A stretch of DNA of 64,000 bases from positions 1 through 64,000 of the forward strand of contig KN805377.1 of assembly GCA_000818945.1 (NCBI GenBank), written 5' to 3'. The stretch is from Schizochytrium sp. CCTCC M209059 (taxonomy: Eukaryota > Sar > Bigyra > Thraustochytrida > Thraustochytriidae). The notes below the pieces were generated by a model. The model did not search any database and was not told the origin of the DNA. It saw only the letters and a program-made list of their open reading frames with translations. This document shows, one piece after another, positions 39,419 through 49,753 of the stretch (position 1 is its first letter; each line of letters opens with the position of its first letter). A program made the position numbers and the translations under genes.

Positions 39419-40347
39419 GGCGGCTCTCTCGCCTGCGCGGAGTGCGATCGGCTCGGCTCGGCTCGGCTTGCGACTTGAGAGCGCTGCTTCGTTTCGGCTT
39501 TGCGCGCGCTTCCACTTTTTCTAAAACACCCCCGCCCACCAATGATCAGTAGTATTTACAAATCGAAACCAAAAACAAAACAAAACAAAACAAAATAAAA
39601 CAAAACCAAAACAAATCCATCTGTTCATCTATCAATCCATTACAATTTGACCTCAAAACGCGAGCTGTAGGTGCGGGCGGGTTGCGGGCGGCTCATCGCA
39701 CCGGTCGCTTTCAATCTAGCCTTGGTCTGCTGCTTGTTGTTGCGTTCTCGGCTCCGCGCCCTCCTCTCCATTTCTCTCGCTGTTTGGCTTGTTTTTCTTT
39801 TTCCATTTGTTGCAAATGGATTCATCCATCCAGTCCTTCTCTGCGTAGGCGGCTTCGCTGGCCATGTGGCTTCTATGCTGTCACTGCTGCTGGTTGTAAA
39901 TATACAAAGGAAGGCCGAAGCCAGCCAAGCGGATCACGAGTCTGGGTGGCAATGTCTACGTACTTCCGTGCCTGGCACGCATCATCATCGTCCTGCCTGG
40001 CTCCTTGTTTGATATCCGGTAGTAGTAGTATATAATACTCTGGGGCGCAATGATTTTCTGTGGCGCAACAACTTTTTGAAGTTTGGGGCACTTGCAAGTT
40101 GTATTGGGAAGACGACCTTGCCAGTGAGGCGCAGATTCCCGCGGACGCGGCGTGGGTCACGGAGCCAGAGCCAGAGCCAGACTTCGGAGAGGCGCCGGCA
40201 GCGGAGCAGCAGGCGGGCGTGCGCGTGCGCGCGACCAGGCAGACAAACAGCCTGGGATACAGACACACACAGGCAAACAGGCAGGCAGGCAAACAGGCAG
40301 GCAGGCAGGCAGGCAGGCAGGCGAAGGAGCGCGTCGTCCGCAGGACC
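39419..40347. other. Divergent region with CAAAA and CAGG repeats
   Basis: 929 bp between divergent starts. It has a CAAAA/AAAAC run (about 39570-39613) and a CAGG run (about 40268-40322) that ends about 26 bp before the next ATG. The downstream gene's frame stays open back to 40060 through the repeat, but that part is low-complexity. Confidence 0.5.
40268..40322. repeat. (CAGG)n tract upstream of the SAM/PH-like gene
   Basis: CAGG units with two CAAA interruptions, ending 26 bp before the ATG at 40348. Confidence 0.85.
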
Positions 40348-41391
40348 ATGGAGCCGCACGAAGCCAAGACGTACGCACCCGTGCCGCCTACGCAGAGCGC
40401 GGGACAGGCCCCGTCCGCGCAGCCGCTGATGCAGCGCGAATCCTCGGACGGAGAAGGGGACTGCGTGGACCCGGTGCGCGTGCTCTCGTCGCTGGAGCAA
40501 AAACAGATGCACGAGCTCACCAAAATGAACGTCAAGGAACTCGCGAACTTCTTGAGCAGGCTCCAGCTTAAGGAGATCCCGCGACAGATTCAAAAGCACG
40601 GCATTAACGGCGGCATTCTGCACACGCTCACCAGCAAGGATATTGATAAAATGAGCTTTGAGTCGCTGGGCGAGGCCAAGGCGCTCGAGAATCTCTGTTC
40701 AAGCCTCAACACTATCGACCGCGAGAACCAGCGCGCCATGGTCATCAAGGAGGCACCGCTCGTTTTCTGGGGCAAGGCTCACGAGTGGTACGAGGGACCC
40801 TGTAGCGTCTGCAACCGCTGCGCCATGAAGAATTACCGAGGCAACTGCGACAGCTGCTGGGACGCTGTGTGCTGTTCGCCAAAGCAGTTCGTCGAGCTCC
40901 CTCCGTCCACGCTTCGCATCTATCGTGACCACCTCACCATCGAGCAAGGCCGCTGGAAAGATCAGATTGACGAGAAATATCGCAAGCTTAATCATGCCTT
41001 TGCGCCGACCAACGAGCCCCCCTTCAAGACCAAAGTTGATAACATCGACTTTAGCATGATTGCCGACGTGGACCTCGAGATCATTCAAAAACAGGAAACG
41101 TACAAGCGTTCCTGTGCTGACTGTACCAATGTCCTTTGCTGCAACGAGCTCAAGCAAGAGCCGAACAAGGGAGATTTCTACTGGGCCACCCCTTGCCAGA
41201 GGTGCTGCGGCTACGACCTTTACTATAAGCAGCGCCCAGAGGGCTATGTGACCATTACTCTGCGGGGTGATGGGGACCAGGAAGGCAACGTGCGTAAGAT
41301 CGGCATTCTCGAGGACGCCGAGGAAGCTGTCAAGGCCATTATGCACCATATGGAAGAGTCGCAAATGGTGCGTGCCCTCAAGGTCCACTGA
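40348..41391 (+). CDS. SAM domain plus PH-like domain with two cysteine clusters, unrecognised family
   Basis: A 347-residue protein from ATG 40348. Residues about 60-125 look like a SAM domain (MNVKELANFLSRLQLKEIP, then HGINGGILHTL and MSFESLGEAKALENL). A cysteine cluster follows at about 151-175 (CSVCNRCAMKNYRGNCDSCW, then CC). The segment from about 185 reads like a PH-type fold (LRIYRDHLTIEQGRW, then VDNIDFSMIADVDLEII). A second cysteine cluster is inserted (about 254-290: CADCTNVLCC, then CQRCCG), and the final strand and helix close it (YVTITLRGDGDQ, then DAEEAVKAIMHHMEES). I know no family with this layout. The clusters could bind zinc or be membrane-lipidated. An AATAAA lies at 41452. 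The CAGG tract ends 26 bp upstream. Confidence 0.75.
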   Translation: MEPHEAKTYAPVPPTQSAGQAPSAQPLMQRESSDGEGDCVDPVRVLSSLEQKQMHELTKMNVKELANFLSRLQLKEIPRQIQKHGINGGILHTLTSKDIDKMSFESLGEAKALENLCSSLNTIDRENQRAMVIKEAPLVFWGKAHEWYEGPCSVCNRCAMKNYRGNCDSCWDAVCCSPKQFVELPPSTLRIYRDHLTIEQGRWKDQIDEKYRKLNHAFAPTNEPPFKTKVDNIDFSMIADVDLEIIQKQETYKRSCADCTNVLCCNELKQEPNKGDFYWATPCQRCCGYDLYYKQRPEGYVTITLRGDGDQEGNVRKIGILEDAEEAVKAIMHHMEESQMVRALKVH

Positions 41392-41925
41392 TCGTTCACG
41401 CTTCACGCGAGTTTGACCGGCGTATTATCAAATATACCTCCTGCATACACAAATAAAGAGTTCAAGAGTTTGCTTGCCGTTTATTCATCTCTAGTGCGAG
41501 CCCCAAGTTTTATGCTGGCTTTCGTAAAACTTTTCTTATTGCTCCTCTCTTGTCGCCAGTACCTGCCGATGGAAAACTCGACATCATTTCTATGAACCTA
41601 GATACGACGACCAAACTTTGTATCTTCGAGACAAGCCCTGCACGTCGAGATTGAGCATTTTCGTCACTCAACTTTTTCGCAAGGCTTTCCCGCTCGTTTT
41701 GCAAGCTTCCTGACGCTTCTTACTTTGACTTTTTTTTTAATGTTAAATTTTATCGAATCAACGTGCGTCGGCCTACATGTAAACGTGCTTTCGTGCGTGC
41801 TCTCGTGCATAGCAAAGAGGGCCTAGGCGCGAGTGCGCGCGAACACGCTCGCGCGTACGAGAGAGATTGAAAGTTCACGGTCGTGAGCACAAGAGAACAG
41901 GCCCCAACGTAACAACAGAGTTGTC
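41392..41925. other. Spacer upstream of p24 gene
   Basis: 534 bp between two same-strand genes. Nothing beyond the AATAAA at 41452 and a short GTGCGTGCTC stretch (about 41787-41805) is recognised. Confidence 0.45.
41452..41457 (+). terminator. Possible polyadenylation signal AATAAA
   Basis: AATAAA lies 61 bp after the stop at 41391. Position is suitable, but evidence is a single hexamer. Confidence 0.3.
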
Positions 41926-42624
41926 ATGGCAACAACAGAAAACGAGGCGCGGTTGCCGCCCGGGAAGCAACGCCTCGGGCGACGACGAAGGGGCCGCGTG
42001 TCGAAAGCGTCCGGCTGGGGAACGACTTTGGCGCTTGCCGCAGCGGTTCTTGTCTTCAGCGTCGACCGCGCGTCAGGCGTGCGCTTTGAAGTAGCTTCCA
42101 CGGAAGAAAGGTGTATCTTTGACGTGCTTCGCAAAGATCAGCTCGTGACGGGCGAGTTCGAGGTGCACGCCGATGGTGATGACGTCAACATGGACATTCA
42201 CGTGACGGGTCCCTTGGGCGAGGAAGTGTTTAGCAAGCAGAACTCGAAAATGGCAAAGTTCGGATTCACAGCCGAGGCTGCTGGCGAACATGTGCTCTGT
42301 CTCCGCAACAACGACATGATCATGCGCGAAGTTCAAGTCAAGTTGCGCTCCGGGGTGGAGGCAAAGGACCTCACGGAAGTGGTGCAGCGTCATCATCTTA
42401 AACCACTCAGCGCCGAGGTAATTCGCATTCAGGAAACGATTCGTGACGTGCGCCACGAGCTGACGGCGCTCAAACAGCGCGAGGCAGAGATGCGCGATAT
42501 GAACGAGAGCATCAACACGCGCGTCAGTCTCTTTTCCTTTTTTTCCATCGCCGTTGTAGGTTCGCTGGGCGCATGGCAAATCATGTACCTCAAGTCGTAC
42601 TTTCAACGAAAGAAGCTCATCTAA
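41926..42624 (+). CDS. p24/TMED family cargo receptor (EMP24/GP25L)
   Basis: A 232-residue type I membrane protein. A basic leader precedes the signal hydrophobic stretch (about 33-48). The GOLD domain (about 52-135) has the two conserved cysteines, in EERCIFDVL and HVLCLRNN. A coiled-coil stalk (about 150-200, IRIQETIRDVRHELTALKQRE) leads to one TM helix (about 203-222). The short tail YFQRKKLI carries an aromatic COPII signal and a C-terminal KKxx COPI retrieval signal. p24 proteins cycle between ER and Golgi as cargo adaptors, including for GPI-anchored proteins. Length and layout match TMED10/p24-delta best. The same window encodes SEC23, a COPII coat partner, though the two are not adjacent. 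ATG 41926 adds an unusually long N-region before the signal. Confidence 0.93.
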   Translation: MATTENEARLPPGKQRLGRRRRGRVSKASGWGTTLALAAAVLVFSVDRASGVRFEVASTEERCIFDVLRKDQLVTGEFEVHADGDDVNMDIHVTGPLGEEVFSKQNSKMAKFGFTAEAAGEHVLCLRNNDMIMREVQVKLRSGVEAKDLTEVVQRHHLKPLSAEVIRIQETIRDVRHELTALKQREAEMRDMNESINTRVSLFSFFSIAVVGSLGAWQIMYLKSYFQRKKLI

Positions 42625-43569
42625 ATGCTATTGCCTATACTAACTTTTTTCTTCTCCCTAGGAATGGGCTTCCTTGTTCTGTGGTCAACTCTTTGGCCTA
42701 CACTGGGCCGTACTCGGGCTCACTCTGCTTCGCTCTTACGACATGACCAATGTCCGTCCGAGACGTCCGACTCTTTAGATTTTACCTTTTAAAGGGTAGA
42801 AGAGAGCTCGGCCCGCGAAGCGTCGACCCATTTTGAAAAAATTAAGCTTGGTCGGGGACCTCTTTGAAAATGAGCTCTGCTCGGCGGGCTGTCTCTTGGT
42901 TGATGGAGTACACAAATGTTAAGCAAGCTCACAAAAGAGAAAAGGACGAGTGCTTGGAAAAGATCCTGGTGTTTTTTCCCAGGCAAAGATAGCTCATGGA
43001 CTGACTGACGACCACGCAATACTTGTAACTTTGTGTTTTACGAAAAAGCGCCTAGGAAAACAGAGAAGAGACAACACGGCCTAGAGGCTTTTTTTTTGCA
43101 TGCCTGCTGTGAATCGTTGACAAGACGAGTCGAAAGCGCAGAAAGAAAAGCATTGGTTGATGTTTATGTTTACGACACAGTGTCGATGACGAGCCCCCCG
43201 CTTGCGACAAAAAGGATGAAAGGGACAAACGTGGGAAGGGGAAGAGAAGAGAAAGCAAAAAAAACAATCCCGCTTTCGCGGCTTGCTTCCGCATCGACGG
43301 AAGAGAGGGGCCGTCACATCGTTCGCGCAAGCTTGACAACTTGCGGTCGCCGCTCTTTCCATGTTCTCTCTAGACTGGGCGCCATGGTGGCAACGAAAAA
43401 AGAAAAGAAAAGGCCAAGGCGGCCTGGCTGGGCTGAATTCGGAAAGGCGAGAGAGAGCCCACGGACGAGTGAAAGAGCAAAAGTAAAGGACGTTTGAAGG
43501 AGAAATCAGGCGTGAAGGGTAGGAAAAGGTGAAGGAAGCGATCGACTGAGTCGCGAGAGACAAGCAGGT
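42625..43569. other. Convergent spacer between p24 and kinase genes
   Basis: 945 bp with no convincing gene. A plus-strand ORF (43033-43497) and its minus counterpart are Lys/Arg- or Phe/Ser-rich with no domain. No repeats of note. Confidence 0.45.
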
Positions 43570-45216
43570 TCAGTCTTGCTCGCCGCGGATCTGCCCCTTT
43601 TGGTACTCCATGGCAAAGTCATTAAACTCTTCGCTTACATCGACCATATCGCCGCCCTCGGCAGAGGCCGCGGGCTGAGCAGCCCCCTCCTGCGCGGTTC
43701 CCGATGCAGCCGGTGCCGCGTCTGCATCGTCGTCCTCAAAGACCCACGTAGCTCCGCGAACAAAGCTGCTGCCTTGCTTGGCCTCGAGCTTTTCGAGGTT
43801 GGCAATGGCTTGCAGCTTGGGGTCTGTTGAGTTCGCGGCGTCGGCGGCATCGCCAGCGGCCCCGGCGCCAGCAGAGCCCGGCTCGGCGCTAGAAGCTGCT
43901 GCAGGTGGGGTAGAGCTTGCGGCGGAACCATTAGGCGCCACGCCCTGCTGTTGCGCGCTTTGCGATGCGCTCTCCGGGTTGGACTGTTGTGCGGCGTCCG
44001 CCGCTGCCCTGCCAGGTTGCTGTGTTTGCTGGTTTGCGGCAGGGGGCTGCGCCGGAGTCTGTGCAGGCGCCTCAGCCTGCTGCTGCTCCTGCTGAATGGC
44101 CGCCTTGCGCTGTCGTTCGAGCTCTTCCTCCTGATCCTTTTTCATGAGCTCGAGCTGGCGCTTTTGCTCCGCACGCTCCTCGGAGGACGACGTGCTCTGT
44201 TCCCAGGTATCCGGAATAGGGACGGCTTCGAGCAGATCCTTTGCGAGAAAGTTCGAGGGCGGGGCGCGCCTGAAAAAGGTCTTGGAAAGAAGTGTCGATG
44301 CCGACGGGCGATTCGCTGGGTTGCGCTGCAAACACAAGGTGATGATTTCGCGGAAGTGGCGCGAAAACTTGTTTTTGGTCTGCTGCCAGTCATCGTAAGA
44401 GCGCAGTGAGGGCGGGGGGTTCTGGATGGTGGCAAGGAGCACGCGCATGGGCGCAAGTCGCGCATACGGCGCGTAGCCCTTGGCGAGCTCGAGCGCGGTG
44501 ATTCCAAAGGACCAAATGTCTGCCTTCTCATCGTAGGCGTCGGTCTGCTCCATGACCTCGGGCGCCATCCAGCACGGTGTGCCAACAAAGGTGCGCCGCT
44601 CGACGCTGTTCCTGTCGAGGCCATTGGGGAGCCAGCCGGCCACGCCAAAGTCGGAGATGCGCACCGAGCCGTCGCTGTCCATGAGCAGGTTACTGGCCTT
44701 GATGTCGCGATGGACCTTGCCGCGCTTGTGAAAGTACTCGAGACCCTCGAGGGCTGACTTGAGAATGGGCGCAATCCACTCCTCCTTGAGGCCATCGCCG
44801 AGGCCCTTGCGCTTGAGCACCTTCATGATGCGCAGGCACGAGCCCTTGCGCATGAGGGGCATGACAAGCCACAGGCTGCGCTTGACCACGAAGCACGCAT
44901 AGGCGCGCAGCACGCTGGGAAATTTGCTGAGAAGCATCACGCGGACCTCTTGATAAATATCGTCCAGGCTGGAGGTCAGGTTATCGAGCTCGATAACCTT
45001 GATGGCGACGTCCGTGTTCCTCTCCTTGCAGGTGGCTTGCCACACCTTTGCGAAGGCGCCCTGGCCGATCTGGGCCTTGAGCTCGTACGAGCTCGCGGTC
45101 TGGGGCCAATCGAGGTCGTCATCTGCGCCGGCTCCGGCAACGCCGTCCCCTGTTTGCAGCCCGCGCGTGCTCACGCCGGTGCCGCGCCGCGAGATGAGGT
45201 CCTTGATCTCGTTCAT
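43570..45216 (-). CDS. STE20-type kinase, OSR1/SPAK (FRAY)-like
   Basis: A 548-residue protein from ATG 45216. The kinase domain (about 44-328) has IGQGAFAKVWQA, AIKVIEL, HRDIKASNLLM, DFGVAGWLP and the activation loop RRTFVGTPCWMAPEVMEQ. The last is almost identical to the OSR1/SPAK T-loop, whose Thr is phosphorylated by WNK kinases. ADIWSFGITALELAKG and LLATIQNPPPSL continue the match. A Gln/Ala/Pro-rich linker follows. The C-terminal EEFNDFAMEYQKGQ resembles the start of the PF1 extension of SPAK/OSR1, but the protein ends soon after, so no complete CCT/PF2 docking domain is visible. In animals and plants these kinases regulate ion cotransporters; targets here are unknown. The frame is open upstream to 45504 through an AAGC repeat, but that part is not homologous. 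A GCTT tract ends 19 bp upstream of the ATG. Confidence 0.9.
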   Translation of the reverse strand: MNEIKDLISRRGTGVSTRGLQTGDGVAGAGADDDLDWPQTASSYELKAQIGQGAFAKVWQATCKERNTDVAIKVIELDNLTSSLDDIYQEVRVMLLSKFPSVLRAYACFVVKRSLWLVMPLMRKGSCLRIMKVLKRKGLGDGLKEEWIAPILKSALEGLEYFHKRGKVHRDIKASNLLMDSDGSVRISDFGVAGWLPNGLDRNSVERRTFVGTPCWMAPEVMEQTDAYDEKADIWSFGITALELAKGYAPYARLAPMRVLLATIQNPPPSLRSYDDWQQTKNKFSRHFREIITLCLQRNPANRPSASTLLSKTFFRRAPPSNFLAKDLLEAVPIPDTWEQSTSSSEERAEQKRQLELMKKDQEEELERQRKAAIQQEQQQAEAPAQTPAQPPAANQQTQQPGRAAADAAQQSNPESASQSAQQQGVAPNGSAASSTPPAAASSAEPGSAGAGAAGDAADAANSTDPKLQAIANLEKLEAKQGSSFVRGATWVFEDDDADAAPAASGTAQEGAAQPAASAEGGDMVDVSEEFNDFAMEYQKGQIRGEQD

Positions 45217-47113
45217 CTTCTTGGGGCTCGCCTTTGCTCGCTTCGCTTGCTTGCTCGCTTGCTTGCTTGCTTGCTTGCTTGCTCGCTGGCGAGTGTGCCT
45301 GGCTGCCTGCCTCGCTCGCCCGCTCGCCCGCTCGCCCGCTGGCGGGTTGCCCGTCTGGCGGCCGCCGTCTGTCTGTTTCTCTGTCTGTCTCTCTCTCTGC
45401 TCGCGCTCGCCCGCCGCCCGGCTGCCCCTCTCGCGCCGCGCCGCTGCCGACGCGCGCTGCCGGCGCTCCGCTTCTGCGCCGCCGCAACCTGCGCAGTCAG
45501 ACACTTGGACACACAGACACTTAGACAGACAGTCAGTCAGTCAGTCAGTCAGTCAGTCAGTCAGTCAGTCACATAGTGTGGACAGACAGACAGACAGACA
45601 GACAGACATACAGACAGACAGACAAGACAGGCAGCCAGGCAGACGGACGTCGGAGACGCGGACAAGCAGGCAGGCAAACAACTTGAAGCCAAGAAAAGAA
45701 AGAAGGACAAACAGCCTGCCAGCCAGGCAGCCTGGCACAGCGGCCCAAGGAGAGGAGACTCGGAGGAAGGAAACAGGAGAAAGAATAGGCGCGGTATACG
45801 GCGCAACGAGGGGGGGAGGGGAGGAGGAGGGAGAGAGAGAGCCGGGAGAAGAGGAGAACTTGGAGGAGAGCGGGAAAGAGAACTTGAAGAGCAGAGAGAA
45901 AGAACATTTGCTGGTTGGCTGATCATGATGAGAGAGAGAGAGAGAGAGCTCGGCGCCGACGAATGCTCGGCCCAAAAAAAAAGGGAGCTTGCTTGCCTTG
46001 CCGTCCATGCTTGCTTGCTTGCTTGTTTGCTTTTGCTGGGGGGTTGGTTGTCCCTCTCAACCGAGTCGTAAACGATCATGATGGAAAAAGTGAGACAACA
46101 GTGTTCGAAGGCGAAAGCACCCACTTTTTGTTGGCTGGCCTGGCGGGCTCTCGTCTCGGCAGTGCCTGATCCGGTCACAGTCATCTCTGCTATCGGCTAT
46201 CCCAAGCACATTGAGCTGCCACCATGGCCAGCAGCCAGCAGCAGCAGCAGCAGCAGCAGCTAACAGAAGTAAGAAGGTTCGGAGAGAGCGTGGTGTCGCA
46301 CCATACCTGGAAAAGTTCCCTTGTCAAGCCCTGCTCTTGCAATGCCTTCGCCTCGAGTTCGCGTTCGCCAGCCAACGAGCCGCACCACCATGGCCACCAA
46401 GGCCAACTGCATCGAATACCCGGACTGACAATTTTTTAATGCATTGACACGGGCGGATCTTGGGCATGCTTGCTGTGCTATCAAACAACTTGAACTGTGA
46501 GCGAGAGTTTTCGGCTGGCTGGCAAGCGAGCCAACGCGGTTGAACTCGTGCAGTGGAGAGGTGGGCTCTTCATCTGGCAGGCAGGGCGTATACATACATA
46601 CTATACATAGCACAGCCCACCCGGCCAGCCACCATATGGCCAGCGACCCGTGTCGACGTGGTGGGAGAAGCTTCGGCTTTGTCAACAGAAAATCGGAAAA
46701 GCGACGGTTGCAGTGCTCAAGCACCGCACTAGAGGGCTGGCTCACCATGAACACGGGCCTCGACTCGCCGCAAGTAGAGAATGGGGCGCTGTAAGTCCAG
46801 AATGGCCGCGCGCAAGTGCGCAACCGTGGCGGGCCTAGCCGTCGCCTCTCTCTCTTGGCTCCGTAGTGCAGCAGTAGGCAGTGCTACGGAGGCGTGGTGC
46901 CACGTCGACAAGTAGGACTCGAGACGAAGCCGCGCAGAGCGTGAGCGAGAGATCGCGCGCGAGCGAGCGGGCGGGCGGGCGAGCGGGCGGGCGAGCGAGC
47001 GGCACAAGCAGCAGGTGTCTGCCGGAGCCGCCAGACGACCTCGTCTGCACCCCGGCAGAGCCGATTCGAGCCGAGTTGCGACCGAAAAGGGAACAACCAA
47101 GCGAGGCACGAAG
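45217..47113. other. Repeat-rich divergent region between kinase and SEC23
   Basis: 1.9 kb. Tracts in order are GCTT/GCTC (about 45235-45290), CTCGCCCG (about 45312-45345), CAGT (about 45530-45571), GACA (about 45581-45624), GAGA (about 45931-45950), GCTT (about 46006-46026), CAG (about 46229-46261) and GAGC/GGGC (about 46961-47002). Short ORFs across it encode simple-repeat peptides and are not called. No gene supported. Confidence 0.55.
45530..45624. repeat. (CAGT)n and (GACA)n adjoining tracts
   Basis: A CAGT tract (about 45530-45571) and a GACA tract (about 45581-45624) separated by about 10 bp, in the divergent region between the kinase and SEC23. Confidence 0.88.
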
Positions 47114-49753
47114 ATGCAGCAAGGCGGCTACAACCAGGGCGGCGGCGGGTACGCGCCGCAGCAGGGCTATGCTCAGCAGCAGGGACAGTATCAGCAACCG
47201 CAGCAGCAGCAGCAGCAGCAGCCGCAGCAGCAACAGTACCAGCATCAGCAACAGTACCAACAGCAGCAGCCGCAGCAGCAGCAGTACGACCAGCAACAAC
47301 AGTACGCCCAGCAACAGCAGTATGGCCAGCAGCAGCAGCAGCAGCAGCAGCCCCAAGGCCAATACGACCAAGGCTATGGCCAGCAGCAGGCACAGCAACA
47401 GCAGCAACAACAGTACGCGCAGCAGCAGCAACAAGCTGTCGCCTATGACTTTGCCGGCGAGGAAGAACGCAACGGTGTTCGATTCTCCTTTAACATGTTC
47501 CCAAGCAACAAGCTAGATGCCGAGCGCGCAGTCGTGCCCGTTGCAGCCCTGTACACGCCTCTTAAACGCATCGAAGGCATGCCTGTGCTCGAGTACGAGC
47601 CAATTCGCTGCAAAAACTCCAACTGCATGGCCGTCCTCTCCCCCTGGTCCACCACTGACATGCGATCCAAACTGTGGAGCTGCCCGTTCTGCATGACGCG
47701 GAATCCGTTCCCGCCTCATTACGCAGAAAACATCACCGAGGTCAATCTGCCCGCAGAGCTCATCCCCCAGTATACCACTGTAGAGTACGAGCTCCCGAAT
47801 CGGAACGCTGGCCCCCCTGTCTTCGTTTTTGTGCTTGACGTCGCCGTCTCCGAAACCGAGCTCGAGTCCCTCAAGGACTCCATTCTTCAGAGCATGAGCA
47901 TTCTGCCCGAAAACGCCCTGGTTGGACTCATCACCTTTGGCAGTGTTGTGCACGTCCACGAACTCAACTTTGCCGAGGCTTCGCGGAGTTATGTCTTTCG
48001 CGGCAACAAGGACATTTCTGCAGATCGCATTCATGCCCTGCTGGGACTTCCCGTCAACCGGCAGCCCCAGGGCGCAACGCAGGGTGCAGGGGGCTTCCCA
48101 CCTGGCGCGGAGCGCTTTCTCCAGCCGGTCTCCGAGGCCCTCGTGACCCTTGACGCCATCCTCTCGGACCTCACACGTGACCCGTGGCCGACAGGCCAGA
48201 ACCAACGCCCGCAGCGCTGCACGGGCGTAGCCGTGAGTGTAGCCGTGGGCATGCTTGAAAAGCTCTGGAACCGTCGTGGCGCACGCATCATGCTCTTCAT
48301 TGGCGGACCGGCCACTATGGGTCCTGGCGCTGTCGCCAAGCTCGACCTCAAGGACACCATGCGCTCTCACGCAGACTTGAGCAAGGGCCGGGCCGATCTC
48401 TTTGAGCAGGCAAAAAAGCATTACGATGCGCTCACGCAGCGCTGCGTGATCAATTGCCACGTCGTCGACCTCTTTGGCTGCTGCTATGACCAGGTTGGTC
48501 TTCTCGAGATGAAGACCTGCGTTGACAAAACGGGCGGCCTTGTCGTGCTGGCCGACAGTTTTGGCCAGTCCGTCTTTAAGGAATCCTTTCGTCGCGTCTT
48601 TACGCGACATCCTTCGGACGAAAAGACAACCGAGCAAGACCGTGGCCACCTGCGCATGGGCTTTGCAGGCACACTCGAGTGCATCACATCCCGCGAGTAC
48701 AAGGTGCGCGGCGCCATTGGTTCCTGCTCCTCGCTCAAGAAGAAGTCGCCGTCTGTTAGTGAGACCGAGGTCGGCGAGGGCGGCACGTATGCCTGGCGGT
48801 TGTGCGGCTTGGACCCGCAGAGCACCATCGCACTGTATTTTGAGGTCCAAGGCTCGGAGCAACAGCAACAGCAACAACAGCAGCAAGCGATGCATGGCCC
48901 GCGCAGGAGGTACACGCAGTTCATCACCAGCTATCAGCACGCCAATGGCCGCTTCCGCATGCGCGTCACGACTGTCGGTGGGCTCGTGCAGAGCGACCCG
49001 AACGTCACGAGTATCGGCCCCTCTTTCGATCAGGAGGCCGCTGCCGTCCTTATGGCTCGGGCAGCCGTCTACCGTGTCAACGACGAGGACCTTACGGACG
49101 TCTTGCGCTGGCTTGATCGCAGTCTCATTCGCCTCTGTGCACGATTCGCAGAGTACCGCAAGGACGATCCGAGCTCGTTTCGTCTGCCGTCCGAGTTCAC
49201 CATTTTCCCGCAATTTCTCTTTTTCCTCCGTCGTTCGCCGTTTTTGCAGATCTCCAACAACTCCCCGGACGAAAGTGCTTATTACCGCATGACACTCACA
49301 CGCAACAACACGTCCGATTCACTCGTCATGATCCAACCGGCGCTTCTGAGCTACTCTTTCTCGGGCCCACCTGTCCCTGTGCTGCTCGACGCCTCGTCCA
49401 TCAAGCCGGACGTCATTCTCTTGCTCGACACATTCTTTACGGTTGTCGTTTTCCACGGCGAGACCATTGTTTCCTGGCGTGATGCCGGTTATCATAACAA
49501 GCCCGAATACGCCAACTTTAAGTCCCTTTTGCAAGCACCCAAGGAAGATGCACAGGCCGTCATGGAGGACCGTTTCCCGCTTCCGCGTTACATTCCTGCC
49601 GACCAGCACAAGTCCCAGGCTCGTTTTCTCGTTGCGCGAGTCAACCCACCCGAGAACTCGGACTCGAGCAGTCAGCAGCGCATCTTTACCGACGACGTTT
49701 CGCTGCAGGTCTTTATGCAGCATCTCATCAAGCTCTCTGTGGAATCAAGCTAG
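47114..49753 (+). CDS. SEC23: SEC23, COPII coat GTPase-activating subunit, with polyglutamine N terminus
   Basis: An 879-residue protein from ATG 47114. The first ~105 residues are Gln/Tyr/Gly-rich (CAG/CAA codons). The conserved SEC23 body begins near GVRFSFNMFPSNKLDA. The zinc finger lies at about 165-196 (RCKNSNCMAVL, then LWSCPFCMTRNPFP). The trunk starts FVFVLDVAVSETELESLKDS, with GLITFGSVVHVHEL. The beta-sandwich, helical and gelsolin domains follow, the last with LLLDTFFTVVVFHGETIVSW. SEC23 activates SAR1 GTPase and, with SEC24, forms the inner COPII coat on ER exit sites. Human SEC23A has 765 residues and no long Q-rich leader; Q/P-rich N termini are more typical of SEC24. The identity is nonetheless SEC23. 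A p24 cargo receptor in the same window works in the same pathway. Confidence 0.97.
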   Translation: MQQGGYNQGGGGYAPQQGYAQQQGQYQQPQQQQQQQPQQQQYQHQQQYQQQQPQQQQYDQQQQYAQQQQYGQQQQQQQQPQGQYDQGYGQQQAQQQQQQQYAQQQQQAVAYDFAGEEERNGVRFSFNMFPSNKLDAERAVVPVAALYTPLKRIEGMPVLEYEPIRCKNSNCMAVLSPWSTTDMRSKLWSCPFCMTRNPFPPHYAENITEVNLPAELIPQYTTVEYELPNRNAGPPVFVFVLDVAVSETELESLKDSILQSMSILPENALVGLITFGSVVHVHELNFAEASRSYVFRGNKDISADRIHALLGLPVNRQPQGATQGAGGFPPGAERFLQPVSEALVTLDAILSDLTRDPWPTGQNQRPQRCTGVAVSVAVGMLEKLWNRRGARIMLFIGGPATMGPGAVAKLDLKDTMRSHADLSKGRADLFEQAKKHYDALTQRCVINCHVVDLFGCCYDQVGLLEMKTCVDKTGGLVVLADSFGQSVFKESFRRVFTRHPSDEKTTEQDRGHLRMGFAGTLECITSREYKVRGAIGSCSSLKKKSPSVSETEVGEGGTYAWRLCGLDPQSTIALYFEVQGSEQQQQQQQQQAMHGPRRRYTQFITSYQHANGRFRMRVTTVGGLVQSDPNVTSIGPSFDQEAAAVLMARAAVYRVNDEDLTDVLRWLDRSLIRLCARFAEYRKDDPSSFRLPSEFTIFPQFLFFLRRSPFLQISNNSPDESAYYRMTLTRNNTSDSLVMIQPALLSYSFSGPPVPVLLDASSIKPDVILLLDTFFTVVVFHGETIVSWRDAGYHNKPEYANFKSLLQAPKEDAQAVMEDRFPLPRYIPADQHKSQARFLVARVNPPENSDSSSQQRIFTDDVSLQVFMQHLIKLSVESS

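Noticed and set aside
43033..43497. 154-residue plus-strand ORF in the p24-kinase spacer
   Set aside because: Lys/Arg-rich without domain or homologue that I recognise, and the opposite strand is equally open.
45217..45504. N-terminal extension of the kinase (KQAS repeats)
   Set aside because: Translation of the GCTT microsatellite; the kinase homology begins after ATG 45216.
47513..49213. 566-residue minus-strand ORF opposite SEC23
   Set aside because: Shadow of SEC23 codon bias; no domain.
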